Below are positions 1-12,520 of a stretch of 64,000 bases of DNA, one piece after another. Position numbers and translations under genes: made by a program. The notes under the pieces were generated by a model. The model made no database searches and was not told the DNA's origin. It worked only from the letters and a program-made list of their open reading frames with translations. Origin of the DNA: Phoenix dactylifera (Eukaryota; Streptophyta; Magnoliopsida; Arecales; Arecaceae); the NCBI RefSeq assembly GCF_009389715.1, contig NW_024067689.1, positions 930,001-994,000 of the forward strand. The letters are read 5' to 3'. Numbering within the stretch: the first letter of the stretch is position 1; every line of letters starts with the position of its first letter.

Positions 1-1690
1 AAATTGGAGTCCAATTTCATTATCCATTAAATGCAACCATTATTAGTTTAGAGCTTCTAAATCCAAACATACATACCAAACCCATAATTCTCAATATTCA
101 AAAAATCATTGACTGCAAATTCATAGTCAATTTAAAATACTAAATTTTTTCTATAAAATCACCAAGCTTACTAGCACAAATCCAAGCCTAGACCAATCTT
201 CGTCCCTACTGATCCTATTTGCTTGGGGAGAGAAAAATAAAAATAGAAATTTATGAGCGACATGGCTCAATAAATAAACCTTTCACTGCCTTACCAAATC
301 AAGCATAAGTTTTTGCATAAATCAATGCATTATATAAAGAAAATAATAATTATTGCAAAATAGAATATATCATAATATTATATGATAAGGTAATTCATAA
401 AGTCAGTCATGCATACATAAATCATCAATATATCGTAAATATGATTCCAGATGTATAGCATAAATAAAATCATAAATCATTTACCATTTAACCATATCAT
501 TGATCAAATGACTTCTCTCAGACTCAATGCTAAGGTTACTATTATACCTGCGACGGTCGTAGTCGACAAACACCAACTACTATTATCCGCCGGTAGGGTT
601 GCATGACAACTATTATTACCTGCTGGTAGGATCGCATGCCAACTATTATTACTTGCCGGTATGATCATATGTCAACTACTATTACCCACTAGTAGGATTG
701 TGTAAAACTGGATGTCGTTCTACCCAATTTTCAAAGGCCATACATAGCTATTTGAGAGTCTTTTTGTCATAGCCATTAAGACAATTTTTCTTAAGCCATA
801 TTTCTTGAATCATATTTTCTTGAATTATACATGAATAAAATACTAAATAGCTTTATAGAGTTTATAGCCCATAAATAAACATTTAACAGTAGATTAATCA
901 TAAAATTATTCTTTTCATAACAAAAATATAATTTTCATAAATATGAAATTCAGAGTTCATAAACAAGTCATTAATATTAAAATATTCATGAAATTATTAT
1001 TTCGTAATAAGTCATGAGTTTCATAATATCATATGCTTGATCCTTAATTTTAAGAAAACATAATATCATCAACATTAAAAACTATTTTCATATTTTCATA
1101 ATACCAAAAAATAAGTAAAAATTTGAAAAATAATAAGTCTAAAATCTACTTACAAGTTCGAAAACTGGTCAGGAGTATAAGGCTTACCTCTTTTGTCCTA
1201 GACCGTCAGACTTCGCTAGGCGACTCCGCCAGACCTATTTAAAATATTAACAATAAAATTAATTTTTAATTGATGACTTTAATCAAATAATATGAGAAGA
1301 CTTGACCTGGCGTACGGTGGTTTCGAATAGGCTTAATGAATCGGACTCAATCATGCTAAGATCAATCAACAAGATTCATCGATGGGGGTTTCAAGAATAT
1401 TTAATAGGGATGGAGTGATCGGTCAAGTAAGCGGCCCTGAGCACCAGAGCAGTTTAGGAACTCATTCCAAGGGTTAACTCGGATTTGTATGGATCAATAC
1501 GATCCAAAAACTAAGTTCCATAGATCTTTTAGAGAGAGAAAGTAGAGAAGAAAGAGAAAACAAGAAAAAGGGATGGTTCTCTCTCCCCCTCTTCTTCTTT
1601 TCTTCATTCTTGGCAAAACAGAGGAAGAAGAAGGCGGTTGGTGGATGTGGTCATGGTAGTCTCAACTCCCTTCCTTTTATCAGAGTTGTT
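1..1690 (-). mobile_element. LTR fragment of a Ty3/gypsy-type element, reversed (left arm)
   Basis: This stretch is the approximate reverse complement of 2690-4415. The block with AGACCGTCAGACTTCGCTAG near 1200 and the 33 bp repeats near 574 both recur inverted in the right arm. Read on the - strand it is the distal part of a long LTR. It runs off the left edge of the window, so its terminus is not seen. It is joined at its inner side to a gag remnant on the same strand, which suggests a retrotransposon with an internal deletion that fused gag to the middle of its 3' LTR. Several indels separate it from the right arm, so the copies are not recent. Confidence 0.7.
574..705. repeat. 33 bp tandem repeat, four copies, in the left LTR arm
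   Basis: Four consecutive units begin CAACTAYTATTA and carry a CGGTAGG-like core. Each is 33 bp and they differ from one another at several positions. The same array is present inverted in the right arm near 3720-3852, so it predates the separation of the two LTR copies. Confidence 0.8.
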
Positions 1691-2027
1691 CTCTGAATTT
1701 TCTCATTGGTCATTTTGAGTTTCTGCAGGTTTGGGCCTCTTCTTGTCGCCCCTTTTCTTTTCTGATCTCTTCAAATATGATTCGACAATCAGGGCTCTTT
1801 CAATCACATCTTTATAACTATTGAAGAGGTGAGACAACAAACGAGTTCAGATCGGATACCTCAGACCTTATTCAAATCTGTTAGCCTTACTCCTTTCGGA
1901 CTTCAAGAGTTGGGAACAGAATCGGCCTAACTTGTTAAATTTGTTTGCATAGTCTAATACTGTCATGTCATCCTTCTGCCCCAAGGCCAAGAACTCATTC
2001 TCCTTTGCTAATTTCACTGACTTGGGA
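1683..2027 (-). pseudogene. Ty3/gypsy gag remnant
   Basis: The - strand reads a retrotransposon gag segment with KENEFLALGQKDDMTVLDYA and, further on, LLSHLFNSYKDVIERALIVE. This is the usual gypsy/chromovirus capsid C-terminal region. Two in-frame stops interrupt it near 1868 and 1847, so it is not functional. It is cut abruptly at 2027 by the start of an LTR in the opposite direction, and at its other end it joins LTR sequence directly. No zinc knuckle, protease or polymerase follows. The lineage guess (Tekay/Del-like, because of the long LTR) is inference. Confidence 0.75.
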
Positions 2028-4533
2028 TGTGAAGGCCCGGCTTGGGCCCAATCCACTCGATTGGCTCGACCTGAGGCCTGGCCCATGGAGCGGCCAAGCG
2101 CAAAAGACTCCTAGAGGGAGTCTTCTTCTCCTTTGCAACTCCGAGTAGAAGTCGGAGTCCTAAGGTCGCCGGGACACTAGGGCTCCTCTATAAAAAGAGA
2201 GCTCTTTCCCTCCAAAGCTCTCCATCCCGAGCAATCCTCCTCTTTCTCTCTCCTTCTTCCTCCTTTTTCATGTTGAGTTCACGGCTACCCGTTATTGTGC
2301 TTGCCGGAAATTGAGGTTGTCGATGCCTTCAGAGTCGAGGTAACACTTCGATCTTCTTCCCCTTTCCTTCTTCTTCTTCCCTTGACCTGGAATTGCGGCT
2401 GCCATCCAAGAAATAGGCCAAAAATCTACCAACAAAAAGGATACCCTATTTTTTTCCTATTTTGGCTAAGTGTTTCTTTCTCTTTTCAGCCACCAGCACT
2501 GCCGCCTCTTGGCGTCGGACCTCTAGTTGAGTTCCACGACCTTCCTACTCTCTTCCATTATGGAACTGTGGCAGTCAGTGAGCGGCCAATGGTAGGAAAT
2601 CAAGAAAAAGTCTGATTTTTCTATTTTTCGGGCTTTTTTTCTGGATTTTCTCACCAATTGGCCACCGCTGTCCACCATCACAACTGTTGGCTGCCACCTT
2701 GCCAAACCACCATGACCACAGCTACCAACCACCTCCTTCTTCCTTTGTTTTGCCAAGAAAGAAGAAAGAAGAAAAGAAAAGAAAAGAAGAAAAGAAGAAA
2801 AGGAGAGAGAGAACCATCCCTCTCTCTCTTATTTTCTCTCTCTTCTCTTTATTTCCCTCTACTTTCTCTCTCTAGAAGATCTATGGAATCTAATTTTGAA
2901 TCTTGTCGACTCGATTTACGAACCTGAATTAATCCTTGAAATGTGTCCCTAAATTGCTCTGGTGCCTAAGCCGCTTACTAGACTGATCATCCCGACCCTA
3001 TTAAATGTCCATGAAACCCCATCGATGAACCTTGTTGATTGATTTTGGCCTAATTGAGTTTGATTCATTAAGCGAATCATCTAGATTTGACCTACCCGTA
3101 ACCATGGTACGTCCGATTAAATTTTCTCATATTATTTAATTAAAGTCATCAATTAGAAATTAATTTCATTGTTAATATTTTAAATAAGTCTGGCGGAGTA
3201 GCCTAACGAAGTCTGACGGTCTAAGACAAAAGAGATAAGTAAGCCTTATACTTGTTACTAGTTTTCAAATTTTTAAATAAAACTTACACTTCTTATTATT
3301 TTTCAAAATTTTACTTAATTTTTGATATTATGAAAATAATATTAAATATTGATGAGATCATATTTTCTTAAAATTAAAGATCAAGCATACGATATTATAA
3401 AACTCATGACTTATTGCGAAATAATAATTCCATAAATACCTTAATATTAATGACTTGTTTATGAACTATAAACTTTATATTTATAAAAATTATATTTTTC
3501 TTATGAAAAGAATAATTTCATGATTAATTTATTGTTAAGTACTTATTTATGGGCTATAAACCCTATAAAGTCAGTTAGTATTTTATTCATATATAATTCA
3601 AGAAAATACGATTCAAAAAATATGACTTAAAAAAATGTCTTAATGACTATGGCAAAAAAACTCTCAAATAGCTATTTATAGCTCCTAAAAGTGGGGTAGA
3701 ACAACATCCAATTTTATACGACCCTGTCAGCGGATAATAGTAGTTAGCATACGATCCTGCCAGCGGATAATAGTAGTTGGCATACAACCCTGCCATCGGA
3801 TAATAATAGCTGGCATACGACCTACCAGTGGATAATAGTAAGTGTTTGTTGATTACGACTTTGTCACAAATATAATAGTGACCTTAGCATTTAGTCTGAG
3901 CGAAGTAATTTGATCAATGATATGATTAAATGGTAAATGATTTATAATTTTATTTATGCTATACATCTGAAACCATATTTATAATATATTAATGATTGAT
4001 GTATACATGATTGACTTTATGACTTACTTTATCATATGATACTATGATATATTCTATTTTGCAATAATTGTTATTTTCTTTATATAATGCATCAATTTAT
4101 GCAAAAACTTATGTTTGATTTGATAAGGTAGTGAAAGGTTTACTTATTGAGCCGTATCGCACATAAATTTCTATTTTTATTTTTCTCTCCCTAAGCAAAT
4201 AGGATCGGTAAAGACGAGTGTTGGTCTAGGCTTGAAATTCGCACTAGCAAGTTTGGCATTTTTGTAGAAGAATTTTAGTATTTTAAATTGACTATAAATT
4301 TTTAGTCAATAATTTTCTGAATAATGAGGATTATGGGTTTGCTATTTATGTTTGAATTTAGAAGCTCTAAACCAATAATGGTTGCGTTTAATGGATAACG
4401 AAAACGGACTCTTATTTATTCTATTATATTTGAGATAGAATTGAAAGCTAAATGAAATGTTTAGCTTTGTGTTATCATGGGTTGTACCCCTCGGTATCAT
4501 GGCCATGTCATGTTCTAGATCTGAGGCACGACA
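2028..4533 (+). mobile_element. Full-length LTR of a Ty3/gypsy-type element (right arm)
   Basis: The segment starts TGTGAAGGCCCGGCTTGGGC and ends GGCACGACA, so it has the TG...CA ends of an LTR and is about 2.5 kb long. A TATA-like TCTATAAAAAGAG lies near 2188, followed by a pyrimidine-rich leader, as in an LTR promoter. Its start resembles that of the solo LTR at 60118. The 5 bp on its left (TGGGA) and right (GCTAT) do not match, so it is not a simple solo LTR insertion. The left flank is a gag remnant in the opposite direction, which points to a rearranged or recombined pair of elements. Confidence 0.65.
3720..3852. repeat. 33 bp tandem repeat, four copies, in the right LTR arm
   Basis: Units carry GCGGATAATAGTAGTTRGCA and repeat every 33 bp. 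They are the inverted counterpart of the array at 574-705. The last unit is degenerate. Confidence 0.78.
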
Positions 4534-4939
4534 GCTATGATCTTAATTATCCTATATTAACAATCACATTTTAAATTTCTAATTAAACTAGGAATTACTC
4601 CCTTATATATAACTTTAAGGGTCCAAGATATCATAAGAAGAAAAAAACAACAAGAACGAGATAATACAAATAAACTTTAAGAAGCCATTACTATACGTAA
4701 GCCCCATGTCTAACACATATATACATACATCCACACATACATACTATTTTTTGTGTTTGAAACTCCAGTGTCGATGATTCTCAGTTTTTATTTAAGGACA
4801 TCCAACTATTGGTTTTCATTAAAATCAGTTGTTATTTACATTTATTCCTTCAAAAAGAAGTTAAAACCTGGCAAATTTGACAGACTGGTCCACCCAACAA
4901 AGTAATTTTTATTCAACAAAATATTTACGTAAGTTGACA
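4534..4939. other. Intergenic, no feature seen
   Basis: AT-rich sequence between the LTR end and the first recognisable piece of the zinc-finger pseudogene. No coding similarity or repeat is recognised. Confidence 0.5.
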
Positions 4940-7900
4940 TTTGAAAATGGGGTTATCTTACTAATCCAAGTAAAGACATATGAAGGCGTAGATTCGGCTC
5001 CTCTAAACTCTTCTCTGTAAATTTATCATGTCAGCTTCATCTGTAGTATAGACCTATAAGGACAAATGGATTACAGCAAAAAAATCAAAGACCATATAAG
5101 CACCGTAGCTAAATTATAGCTCTTAACAGTAGAACATGTTAACCTTTGGTTCCCTTGAATCCTTTTTCTCCTGCTTTTCAATTGCATTGCCATCTCTTTT
5201 ACTAACCCAAAAGAATGAAACAGCAAAAATTAGTGGAATTACCATTACACAGCGCATCCTTTAGTGGGCAGCACATATTTTAGAGGACAAAGGAAGCACA
5301 ACCATACAAGTGTTTACATGGTTTAGCAGCTTTAGCTGTACGCCTATGTCCATGGGACTAGGTTATCAGACAGAAGTTACAAGCTATAGTACATAAACAC
5401 TGACACAGATATTTAACCAAATTCATGACAACCTCACCATTTTAGATATGATATGATCCATTAACAGGATGACTGAACAACCTTAATCTAAGATGGGAAA
5501 AAACTTTTTTTCTTTTATTTTTTTGAATTCAAAAACAAAACTCATCTTCAGATTTGGCCCCTAAGAGAAAATAGCTGTCAAATATCTTACCATAAAAGTC
5601 CTTCAAACATAAAAGTCCAAATGTTTTTATGGAAAATCACCTCAAGTGACATCATGCACCTTCTCCTACTTTCTTTTCTCTCAACTGTTGGCGAAGATCT
5701 TCCTTTCCATCTCTATACTAAACCACGAATGAATACGGAATCTCCATTTATGTTAATCTCAAATGTAAATGTAGATGTTTATGATCTCTTATCAGTAAAA
5801 ATAGCTTTCATTTTTCTCGGATGGTGATAATTCATATTCAAAAATACTAGAATCTTTATTTTTAATGAAATCAAATAATATCAAAATGTTCTTCAAAATA
5901 CAAGGAGATGGTCAACAATTAGAAATAGAGAGCAGAAATCAGACCTTCGTGGCAGTTCGGCTAGGTGAAGCAGCAGCCTCTAGCTTCCTCAATGCATCTT
6001 GGTCCCACTCTGAGCCCCTCCAGAAAATATAAATCGTAAGAAAATAACAAAATCACATGAATATCAAAGAGAACTCTTTTTAAACCAATCAAGAAAGAGA
6101 GAGGAATTGTCCAACTTTTAAAGAAGAAAGCCCAGTTATCCCCTCCACAGCAGTAAGCAGGTGGGACTGAGTCAGAAAGCAGCCCAAGTGATACAATTTC
6201 ACGAGGTCAAACCCTCCAAGGTCTTTGGTTGTAGAGTGCAGCCTCAGAGAACCTGCAGCTTTGGCCTTCCCGCAATTCTTGCAGGACGATCGGTTGGATT
6301 TGGCATACTCTGCAACCACTTTATCGGGAGGGACCATTGGAGAATTCTTTTCAGTGAATTCTTCCTTCCCAGCTTCATCTGTGCTAGAGCTGAAAAATAG
6401 AAAGGATAACAGCAACAACATTAAGACAAAAAAAACATCCAACTAGTTATTCCAATTCAACGAGGAAGCATATTAACCTTTGGTTTCTTTGAACACTTTT
6501 CCTCTGACTCTTCAGCCGCATCCCCATCTATTTTACCAACCTTTTTTGATGGAAAACAGAGGGAGCAAGATGCTTCTTCCTTGTATGTATTAAAATGTGT
6601 AGAGTTTACAAAATGCACAAAATGGGTGGTACACCCAAGTACAAAATTGGGAGTTAAGAGGGAAGAAGGAAGCGCTGAGTACAGGCTAATGAGAATTCAT
6701 GAGAAGTTGGTATACCGGGGAGGAGATAGGAGTTGGAATCAACTTATCATCACTCTATTTCTGGCAAATTTGGTGTGAGAGAAACTCTAGAATCTTCCTA
6801 CAAAAGCAATCTTCAATTAGAGCGGTTCTATGCAAGACTCTCCTGAACAATTTATGTATCTTTTTACTCCTCCAAGAAGTCCACAAGTCTTTCAAGTTGG
6901 GTGGCCAACCTTGAATTTTTAGGCACAACTTCAGTGCAAACTAGATGTTTTTTGTGAAGGGACACTTGATGAAAAGATAGGAAACAATATATACGTTTGC
7001 TCCACACAAAGGGCAACCCGAACTCACAGCCCATCCTTTTCTAAAAAGAATGTCTCCAGTCTGAAGTTTGTTCTACTTTACCAACCCCAAAAACCAATAA
7101 AATTAAGCTAAATGAGCCTAATACATCATATGAATATAATCGACAACTAACCACACCTCCAGACACTTATGCTTCTATCAATCTCCATTGTACCATGCTA
7201 CTGACATTTGCCATGCAATACAAAAGCAACAAGCAAATAAAGAACATACAAGAACATTATATAGCAATATATCTGCGCCTATGGAGCAATATCTTGGTTT
7301 TCCTCAGTTAAAATGGAGAGAATAACAGGAAGCAAGATATAACCTACAGGCTACAGTACCTTCACATTGACACAAAGAATATTTTTAACCAGATTCACAA
7401 AACTTGACAATTTCAGACATGATATAACCAATAAATACTGTAACTGCACTAAACATCAAAGGAAATTGGTAGCCGTCAATGTTTTGAATCTCTTTAAATC
7501 CAAGAACGAAACTCTCTTCCATGGCTCTCGAGGATCTTGATGTACAAAAGGCCTCCACATAAAAAAAACCATTTTTTTTTGCGGAAAATCACATACAGGC
7601 GGCATCGGTGCCTTCTTCCTACCATCTTTACTCTGATCGTTGGTAAACTCCTTTTTAACCAAGAAACAGATAATAGGCCTCTCCTTCTGTTAATCAAGGA
7701 GGTACAAGTGAGACTGTACACCAACCCGAATTCTTTCTTCAGACCATTTTCTTTTTGTGCAGAAAGCAATGCTTCTTGATCAAAGAAATCAAAGTTTCCA
7801 CGTTTCAACGAGATCAAAACATACCAAAATACAGAAACTACAATGAAAGGACTAACACTTTGAAACAGAGATAAAAATTCAGACCTCATTAACGGTTTAC

Positions 7901-8302
7901 TCGGATGATGCGACAACCTTTAGCTTCTTTAAGGCATCCTGATCACAACTCTGAGTTCCCAGGAAATAGTTGTCATAAGAAAATACAGCAGCGAAACTAT
8001 ATAGATATCAAAATACAAGTCTTTTTAGATCAACAAAGAAAGGGACAGGGATCGCTCAAACCTTCAAAAAAGAAAACCCCCACATCTTCTCCGTGGCAGC
8101 GAGAGGGCATCCCGAGTCGGAAAGCAATCCAAATGATACTATTTCACGAGGTCAAACCACCGAGGGCTTTCTCTCGACAAGCCCGGCCTGTAAGAACCCG
8201 CCCCGATGGCCTTCTTGCAGTTCTTGCAAGACGAGAGACCGGATTTCGCGTGCTCCACGACCACTTTGGGTGGCGGCGCCCTTGTCGACAGCGAGTGAAG
8301 GC
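4940..8302 (-). pseudogene. ZDP-like PARP-type zinc-finger gene, 5' part only, decayed
   Basis: On the - strand several exon-like pieces encode PARP-type zinc fingers. Unit 1 (about 8302-8080) reads VVVEHAKSGLSSCKNCKKAI and later YHLDCF. Unit 2 (about 6400-6115) reads VVAEYAKSNRSSCKNCGKA, then GFDLVKLYHLGCF. Each is followed by a short exon with a DQDAL(K/R)KL motif (about 7955-7877 and 6017-5945, the latter with a good GT donor), then a piece ending near KKPKG (about 6560-6480 and 5230-5150). A third unit starts near 5040 and fades. Repeated fingers of this kind at the N-terminus are known in plant polynucleotide 3'-phosphatase ZDP, which repairs DNA 3' ends; plant PARP1 is the alternative. 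Decay is clear: the Trp before YHLDC is TAG in unit 1 and Leu in unit 2, a stop follows in the 7.9 kb exon, frames shift, and the expected start is AAG. No phosphatase domain is found. Confidence 0.55.
6560..7080. mobile_element. LINE relic inside the pseudogene (tentative)
   Basis: The - strand at about 7060-6960 reads a zf-RVT-like piece with CPLCGANVYIVSYLFIKCPF, the zinc-binding region downstream of LINE reverse transcriptases. The + strand at about 6740-6850 reads WCERNSRIFLQKQSSI, which resembles the segment that follows that domain in LINEs. The two lie on opposite strands, so if both are real the relic has been internally inverted. No ends, tail or target duplication are seen. Confidence 0.3.
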
Positions 8303-8950
8303 TAGAGCAGGTAGGCGAGGGCGAGCGCGGGCCGTGAGGAAGGGGAGAGTCGAGAAGTTAGGGCTTTCGCAGGGAAGGGAGAGGCTGGAGGCGGGGGGGT
8401 TGGGGGCAGAGCAAGAGCATGGAGAGAAGGAGGCGGGTGCTAGGGTTTTATAGCCATCTAGGGGGGTGGAGCGGCTAATGGATTACGATTTCACGCCATT
8501 CTCCGGTTCTTGGAGAAGGAAGAGTTGGGGCGGGAATGGCGATGTCAATGTCGGAGCGGTGATGGGGGGCCCCGGAACCCGCCCGATGGCCTTCTTGCAG
8601 TTCTTGCAAGACGGGTGACCGGATTTCGCGTGCTCCACGATCACTTTGGGTGGCAGCGCCATTGTCGAGAGCGAGCGAAGGCTAGAGGAGGTAGGCGAGG
8701 GCGAGCGCAGGCCGTGAGGAAGGGGAGAGTCGAGAAGTTAGGGCTTTCGCAGAGAAGGAGGGGTTGGAAGTGGGGGGGTTGGGGGAAGAGCAAGATGATG
8801 GAGAAAAGGAAGCGGGTGCTAGGGTTTTATAGCCATCTAGAGGGGTGGGAGCGGCTAATGGATTACGATTTCACGCCATTCTCCAGTTCTTGGAGAAGGA
8901 AGAGTTGGGGCGGGAACGGCGATGCCGAGGTCCGAGCAGTGATGGGGACC
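8193..8950 (-). repeat. Tandem duplication, about 380 bp unit, of the pseudogene's 5' end
   Basis: Two adjacent copies repeat with an offset of 380 bp: GATGGCCTTCTTGCAGTTCT occurs at 8205 and again at 8585. Each unit holds the start of the zinc-finger coding region (- strand) plus the GC-rich leader upstream. The outer copy keeps an ATG at 8662 (MALPPKVIVEHAKSG...). The inner copy, which is joined to the rest of the gene, has AAG at the matching place. The inner copy ends near GTGATGGGG at about 8566 and the outer near the same motif at about 8946. Confidence 0.85.
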
Positions 8951-9126
8951 GTGAAAGGCGTGCGCGGTGCCGGCCTCATTTTATAGAGCAAGACCAAAGC
9001 CATGGCCAGTTTTCTTTTTCTTTTTTTTTTTAATTTCTTTTTATTTAATGGATGGACCATGCATGTCGAGTATGGATGCACCTAATAAAATTAAAAAATA
9101 AAATACCTCGGAGTGCCAGAATCAAA

Positions 9127-9309
9127 GCCATTGGCCAATTTGACTGTAAAGCTTTGCTTTTATTAAAAAAAAAGGTACTGGCAGTTTGGTAATTATATTT
9201 ATAAAATGTTGCAGAATTTTAAGATATATTTGATAAATAAAATGAGAAAATATTTTGGTATGACAAAGACCATAAAAAATATTGTATAGTATTATACAAT
9301 AAAACATAA
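9127..9309. mobile_element. Left fragment of a Harbinger-like AT-rich element
   Basis: From about 9183 this matches the left interior of the element at 24052-25747, including a stretch with GTATGACAAA, ACCATAAA and ATAGTATTATACAA in the same order. It is interrupted at 9310 by a Mutator-like insertion and resumes at 20796. The outer terminus is not crisp. Confidence 0.6.
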
Positions 9310-10253
9310 TAAAATATAGAATTGGTTGCATACATACCCTCTTAAATATTTAAATTTGCATGAATACCTTCCTAAATTGATATTTGCATGTTACCCTTAT
9401 AAAATACTTGTTTTGCAGATATACCCTTTATTTTTCTTTTTTTGGCATATGTGCCCACACTATCTAACGTCGTCAAAAAATTAGCAGTTTAAAATTAAAA
9501 ATAACTGAAATATCCTTAATGTGTAAATATGCAAAAGAAAATATTTATAAGGGTATATATGTAAATAATATTTTTGTGAGGGTATTCATACTATTTCACA
9601 TTATTATGAGGGTTTACATGCAAAAAATTCTAATTTTATTTGTTTCTATTTCAGCCTATTTTAATACTCGGATTTGTCTAAAGTGGTTTTCTACCACATG
9701 GCTATGAAGGTTGTTAATAAGTCTGAAGGGTTCAAAGTCCTTCAATAATTTTGCTTGGGGATGATTGATGTTGTTCTTCCACCCATAAGCATAGCAATAG
9801 CAAGGAAGCTTGATCATTGTAATCTATCTGTGCCTTTAAGAGATTCTAATTTTTTTTCTATATTCTAATGTATGCTCTCATATATGCATCTATAACAATA
9901 AATATTATAAGCTATGTTTCGATGAAATAAGATATAGAGGTTGTTATAAATGAAGAAGAATTAAGTAGATTAATCCCATAAGTAGTGAAATAACTTCTAT
10001 AACTCTTTTTGTTATCTCTTTTTGAAGAGTAGGCACTAAACAAATTTGAGTGTTAAAACAAGTTGAAATAAAAAAAAAATTAAAATTTTTTGCACGTAAA
10101 ATCCTTCTAAATATGTGAAACTGCATGAATACACTCGCAAAATATTATTTGTATATATATCCTTATAAATGTTTTCTTTTGCATATCTACCTATTAAGAA
10201 AATTTAGTGAATTTTAATTTTAAACCGCTAATTTTTTGATAGTTAGCTGGTGT

Positions 10254-12507
10254 TGTTGGAAATTGTATCCTAAATGTCAATCGTCAGCATGTTGATGATT
10301 GAATTTTGTAAATGAATTGATAAATTAATAAAGTGTTATTTGGCATTATTCATCATTTCATTGTACATCTTCAAATGAACTCTTATATGATGAAGTCCTT
10401 AGGACTTGTTTTATGATAAAGGAGGATTTATCTTCAAGTCCTTAAAATTGTTCGCGATCAAATGATATGCTGTTACTAGGACGACAGCATTATCGAGATT
10501 AGGTCGTTGTGTGACATATACGTTGGTTGTTCTCTTAACCAAGGAGTGTGGAGATACTGATATGTCACACAGGTGAAGTGTATGAGTACATTTTACTGAA
10601 CGTGACCAATTCCGGAACGCTCTACTGTCAAGAGATGTTCCGAGTGGATATGGGTATAAGTTTGGCCCTCTGACCTGAGACCGCAACCTGTGACTAGCAA
10701 ACAACTCACTGTACTTTGGTACCGAACTATCTGAATTTCTAATTCAGTGACGGAAGGTCACTGGGTACAGTCAAGTACTTGCATAGTCAGTTATGAGTCA
10801 AGATGGAATTGACCCCTCCTGAAAACAGGAGATAATGCCTTGTGTTCAATTTAGCAAAATCTTGGCCAGGATAATCCTTGTGAGGAGTCACAGGATTTCT
10901 AAAGTTGAATCACATCATGGATGCACTTATTACAGAGTTGACAGAACTCTGAAATCATCCTGACATTTAGGAGTCAAAGGAATAAATTATACGGTAACCA
11001 TAGTCCAAGGGTTCTTGAATATTGCTTTGCAATCATTCGGCCTATCCAGACGTCGGGTACCATTGCTAGATGGTCATTTCGATTAGTACAAAAAGTTGTT
11101 CTTGTGCTATCGATTTGGGTTCGAACCTATGGGGTCACACGCATAGAAGTTTCTAGGTTGATCAAATGGCCGATTGATGATTAAGAATCATTCAGAGGTA
11201 ATTTGGTCAGTTCGATTGACAAATTATCCTAAGCAAAAGTTGCATTAAAATAATTATTGAATTATTAGAGGATTAATTAGCAATTAGATTGCTAATGAAC
11301 TCAATTTGATTGAGTAATTGGGCTTAGGTTGAGCCAAATTGAATAGGATTCAATTTGGGTTGCATCAGGGTTTGACCTAACTGGATTGGGTTCAACCCAA
11401 GTAGATTGAGCTTGACCCAATTGATGGGACTTGACCCAATTGAATTGGGCTTGATCCAAATCAATTAGAACACCTTATTTGATGTGGATTTTTAGTCCAA
11501 ATAATCAGAATTGGATAAGGAGAAGAATCCCTAAATTTTAGGAACCCATCCTTATCTTCTTGGAGAAGAATAACATCTTAATTTATTCTCAAGATTTTCC
11601 ATACCTATCCTATTTATTTTTAGCCAAAAATTGGCATGAGAAGAGAGGAGGCGTGGGGCTATATTTTCTATAAAAATGGCACCTCAAATCTTTCTAAAAA
11701 AATTTATATGAATTTCCTAATTTGTAGGGACTGCATGGCGCATGAAATAGGGTGGTCTGCGGCTGAACTTTCAATGCATGAATTTCTATCTTTTAGGGAT
11801 CCAAAATACACGAAATTTAGATTTGTTTATCTCCTATTAGCTATCAAATCATCATAATTTTTGGAGATTTTATCAGCCAAATTAATTGGCTAAATTAGGT
11901 GTGAGGCGGGGGGGGGGGGGGTCTTTTGGCTATAAAAAACCCCCACGCCTAGGGTTCAAGATATACAATATTTAGAGGTTTCAAAAAATTCTGAAAAAAT
12001 TTTCTGAGGGCCTCCATCTCTTCTTCTCCTTCTTCCTCACATCCATCCTCCATCTCTTTGAATAACAATCAAAAATTGAGTGTTTGGAAGGAGAAAGCTT
12101 CAGCTATTGCAGCGTTCCTGCACGAGCTAGCACTTCCATGGAAAACGATCTACCTAGGGCTTTGCATGGACAATCTATAGAGGCCGGACATGTGTGCGGC
12201 TGCAAAGCGTGATTAAGGAGTCATCCAAGATCTCTAAGAAATCAGGTATGAGATTTGATCTCATTAAAGTTAAGATGAGATCTTAAACATGGTTGCTGAA
12301 ATTTCAGGATTGCTGAAATTTCAGAATTGTATGTTAGACATACATTCATTGTTTCATGTTTTACATAAATATTTAAATCATGGTTCTTAATTTTGTTGTA
12401 GAGATCTGATCTCTAACATGCATAAAAATTAAATAGTTTAATTTTTAAATGCTTTCGCTGTAATTTTTTTGAAAATAAATGCATGCAGCCCGCAAGGGTT
12501 ACTTTCA
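10254..12507 (+). repeat. 5' LTR of the copia element
   Basis: 2254 bp, TG...CA ends. It contains a run of related motifs of the type GACCCAATTGAATTGGGCTT near 11330-11470 and a G tract near 11910 that is shorter in the 3' LTR. A TATA-like GGCTATAAAA follows at about 11929-11938. The open frames inside it are also disrupted in the partner LTR and are not taken as genes. Confidence 0.93.
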
Positions 12508-12508
12508 A

Positions 12509-12520
12509 TGGTATCAGAGC
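12509..12520 (+). promoter_or_regulatory. Primer-binding site for initiator Met tRNA
   Basis: TGGTATCAGAGC follows one base after the 5' LTR. This is the usual site complementary to the 3' end of plant initiator tRNA-Met in copia elements. Confidence 0.93.

Noticed and set aside
6089..6442. 117-codon frame taken as an intact small gene with a membrane-like start
   Set aside because: The hydrophobic beginning is intron sequence; only the middle is a PARP-type finger exon of the decayed locus.
10249..10253. Target duplication of the copia element (GGTGT versus GTGGG)
   Set aside because: The two flanks do not match exactly, so no duplication is claimed.
10411..10704. 97-codon reverse frame in the copia 5' LTR, repeated at 18574-18867
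   Set aside because: Present because it lies in both LTRs; not a known protein and not in a coding position of the element.
11110..11145. GGGTTCGAACC tRNA-like box B in the copia LTR
   Set aside because: No matching box A or cloverleaf, and the sequence is an ordinary part of both LTRs.
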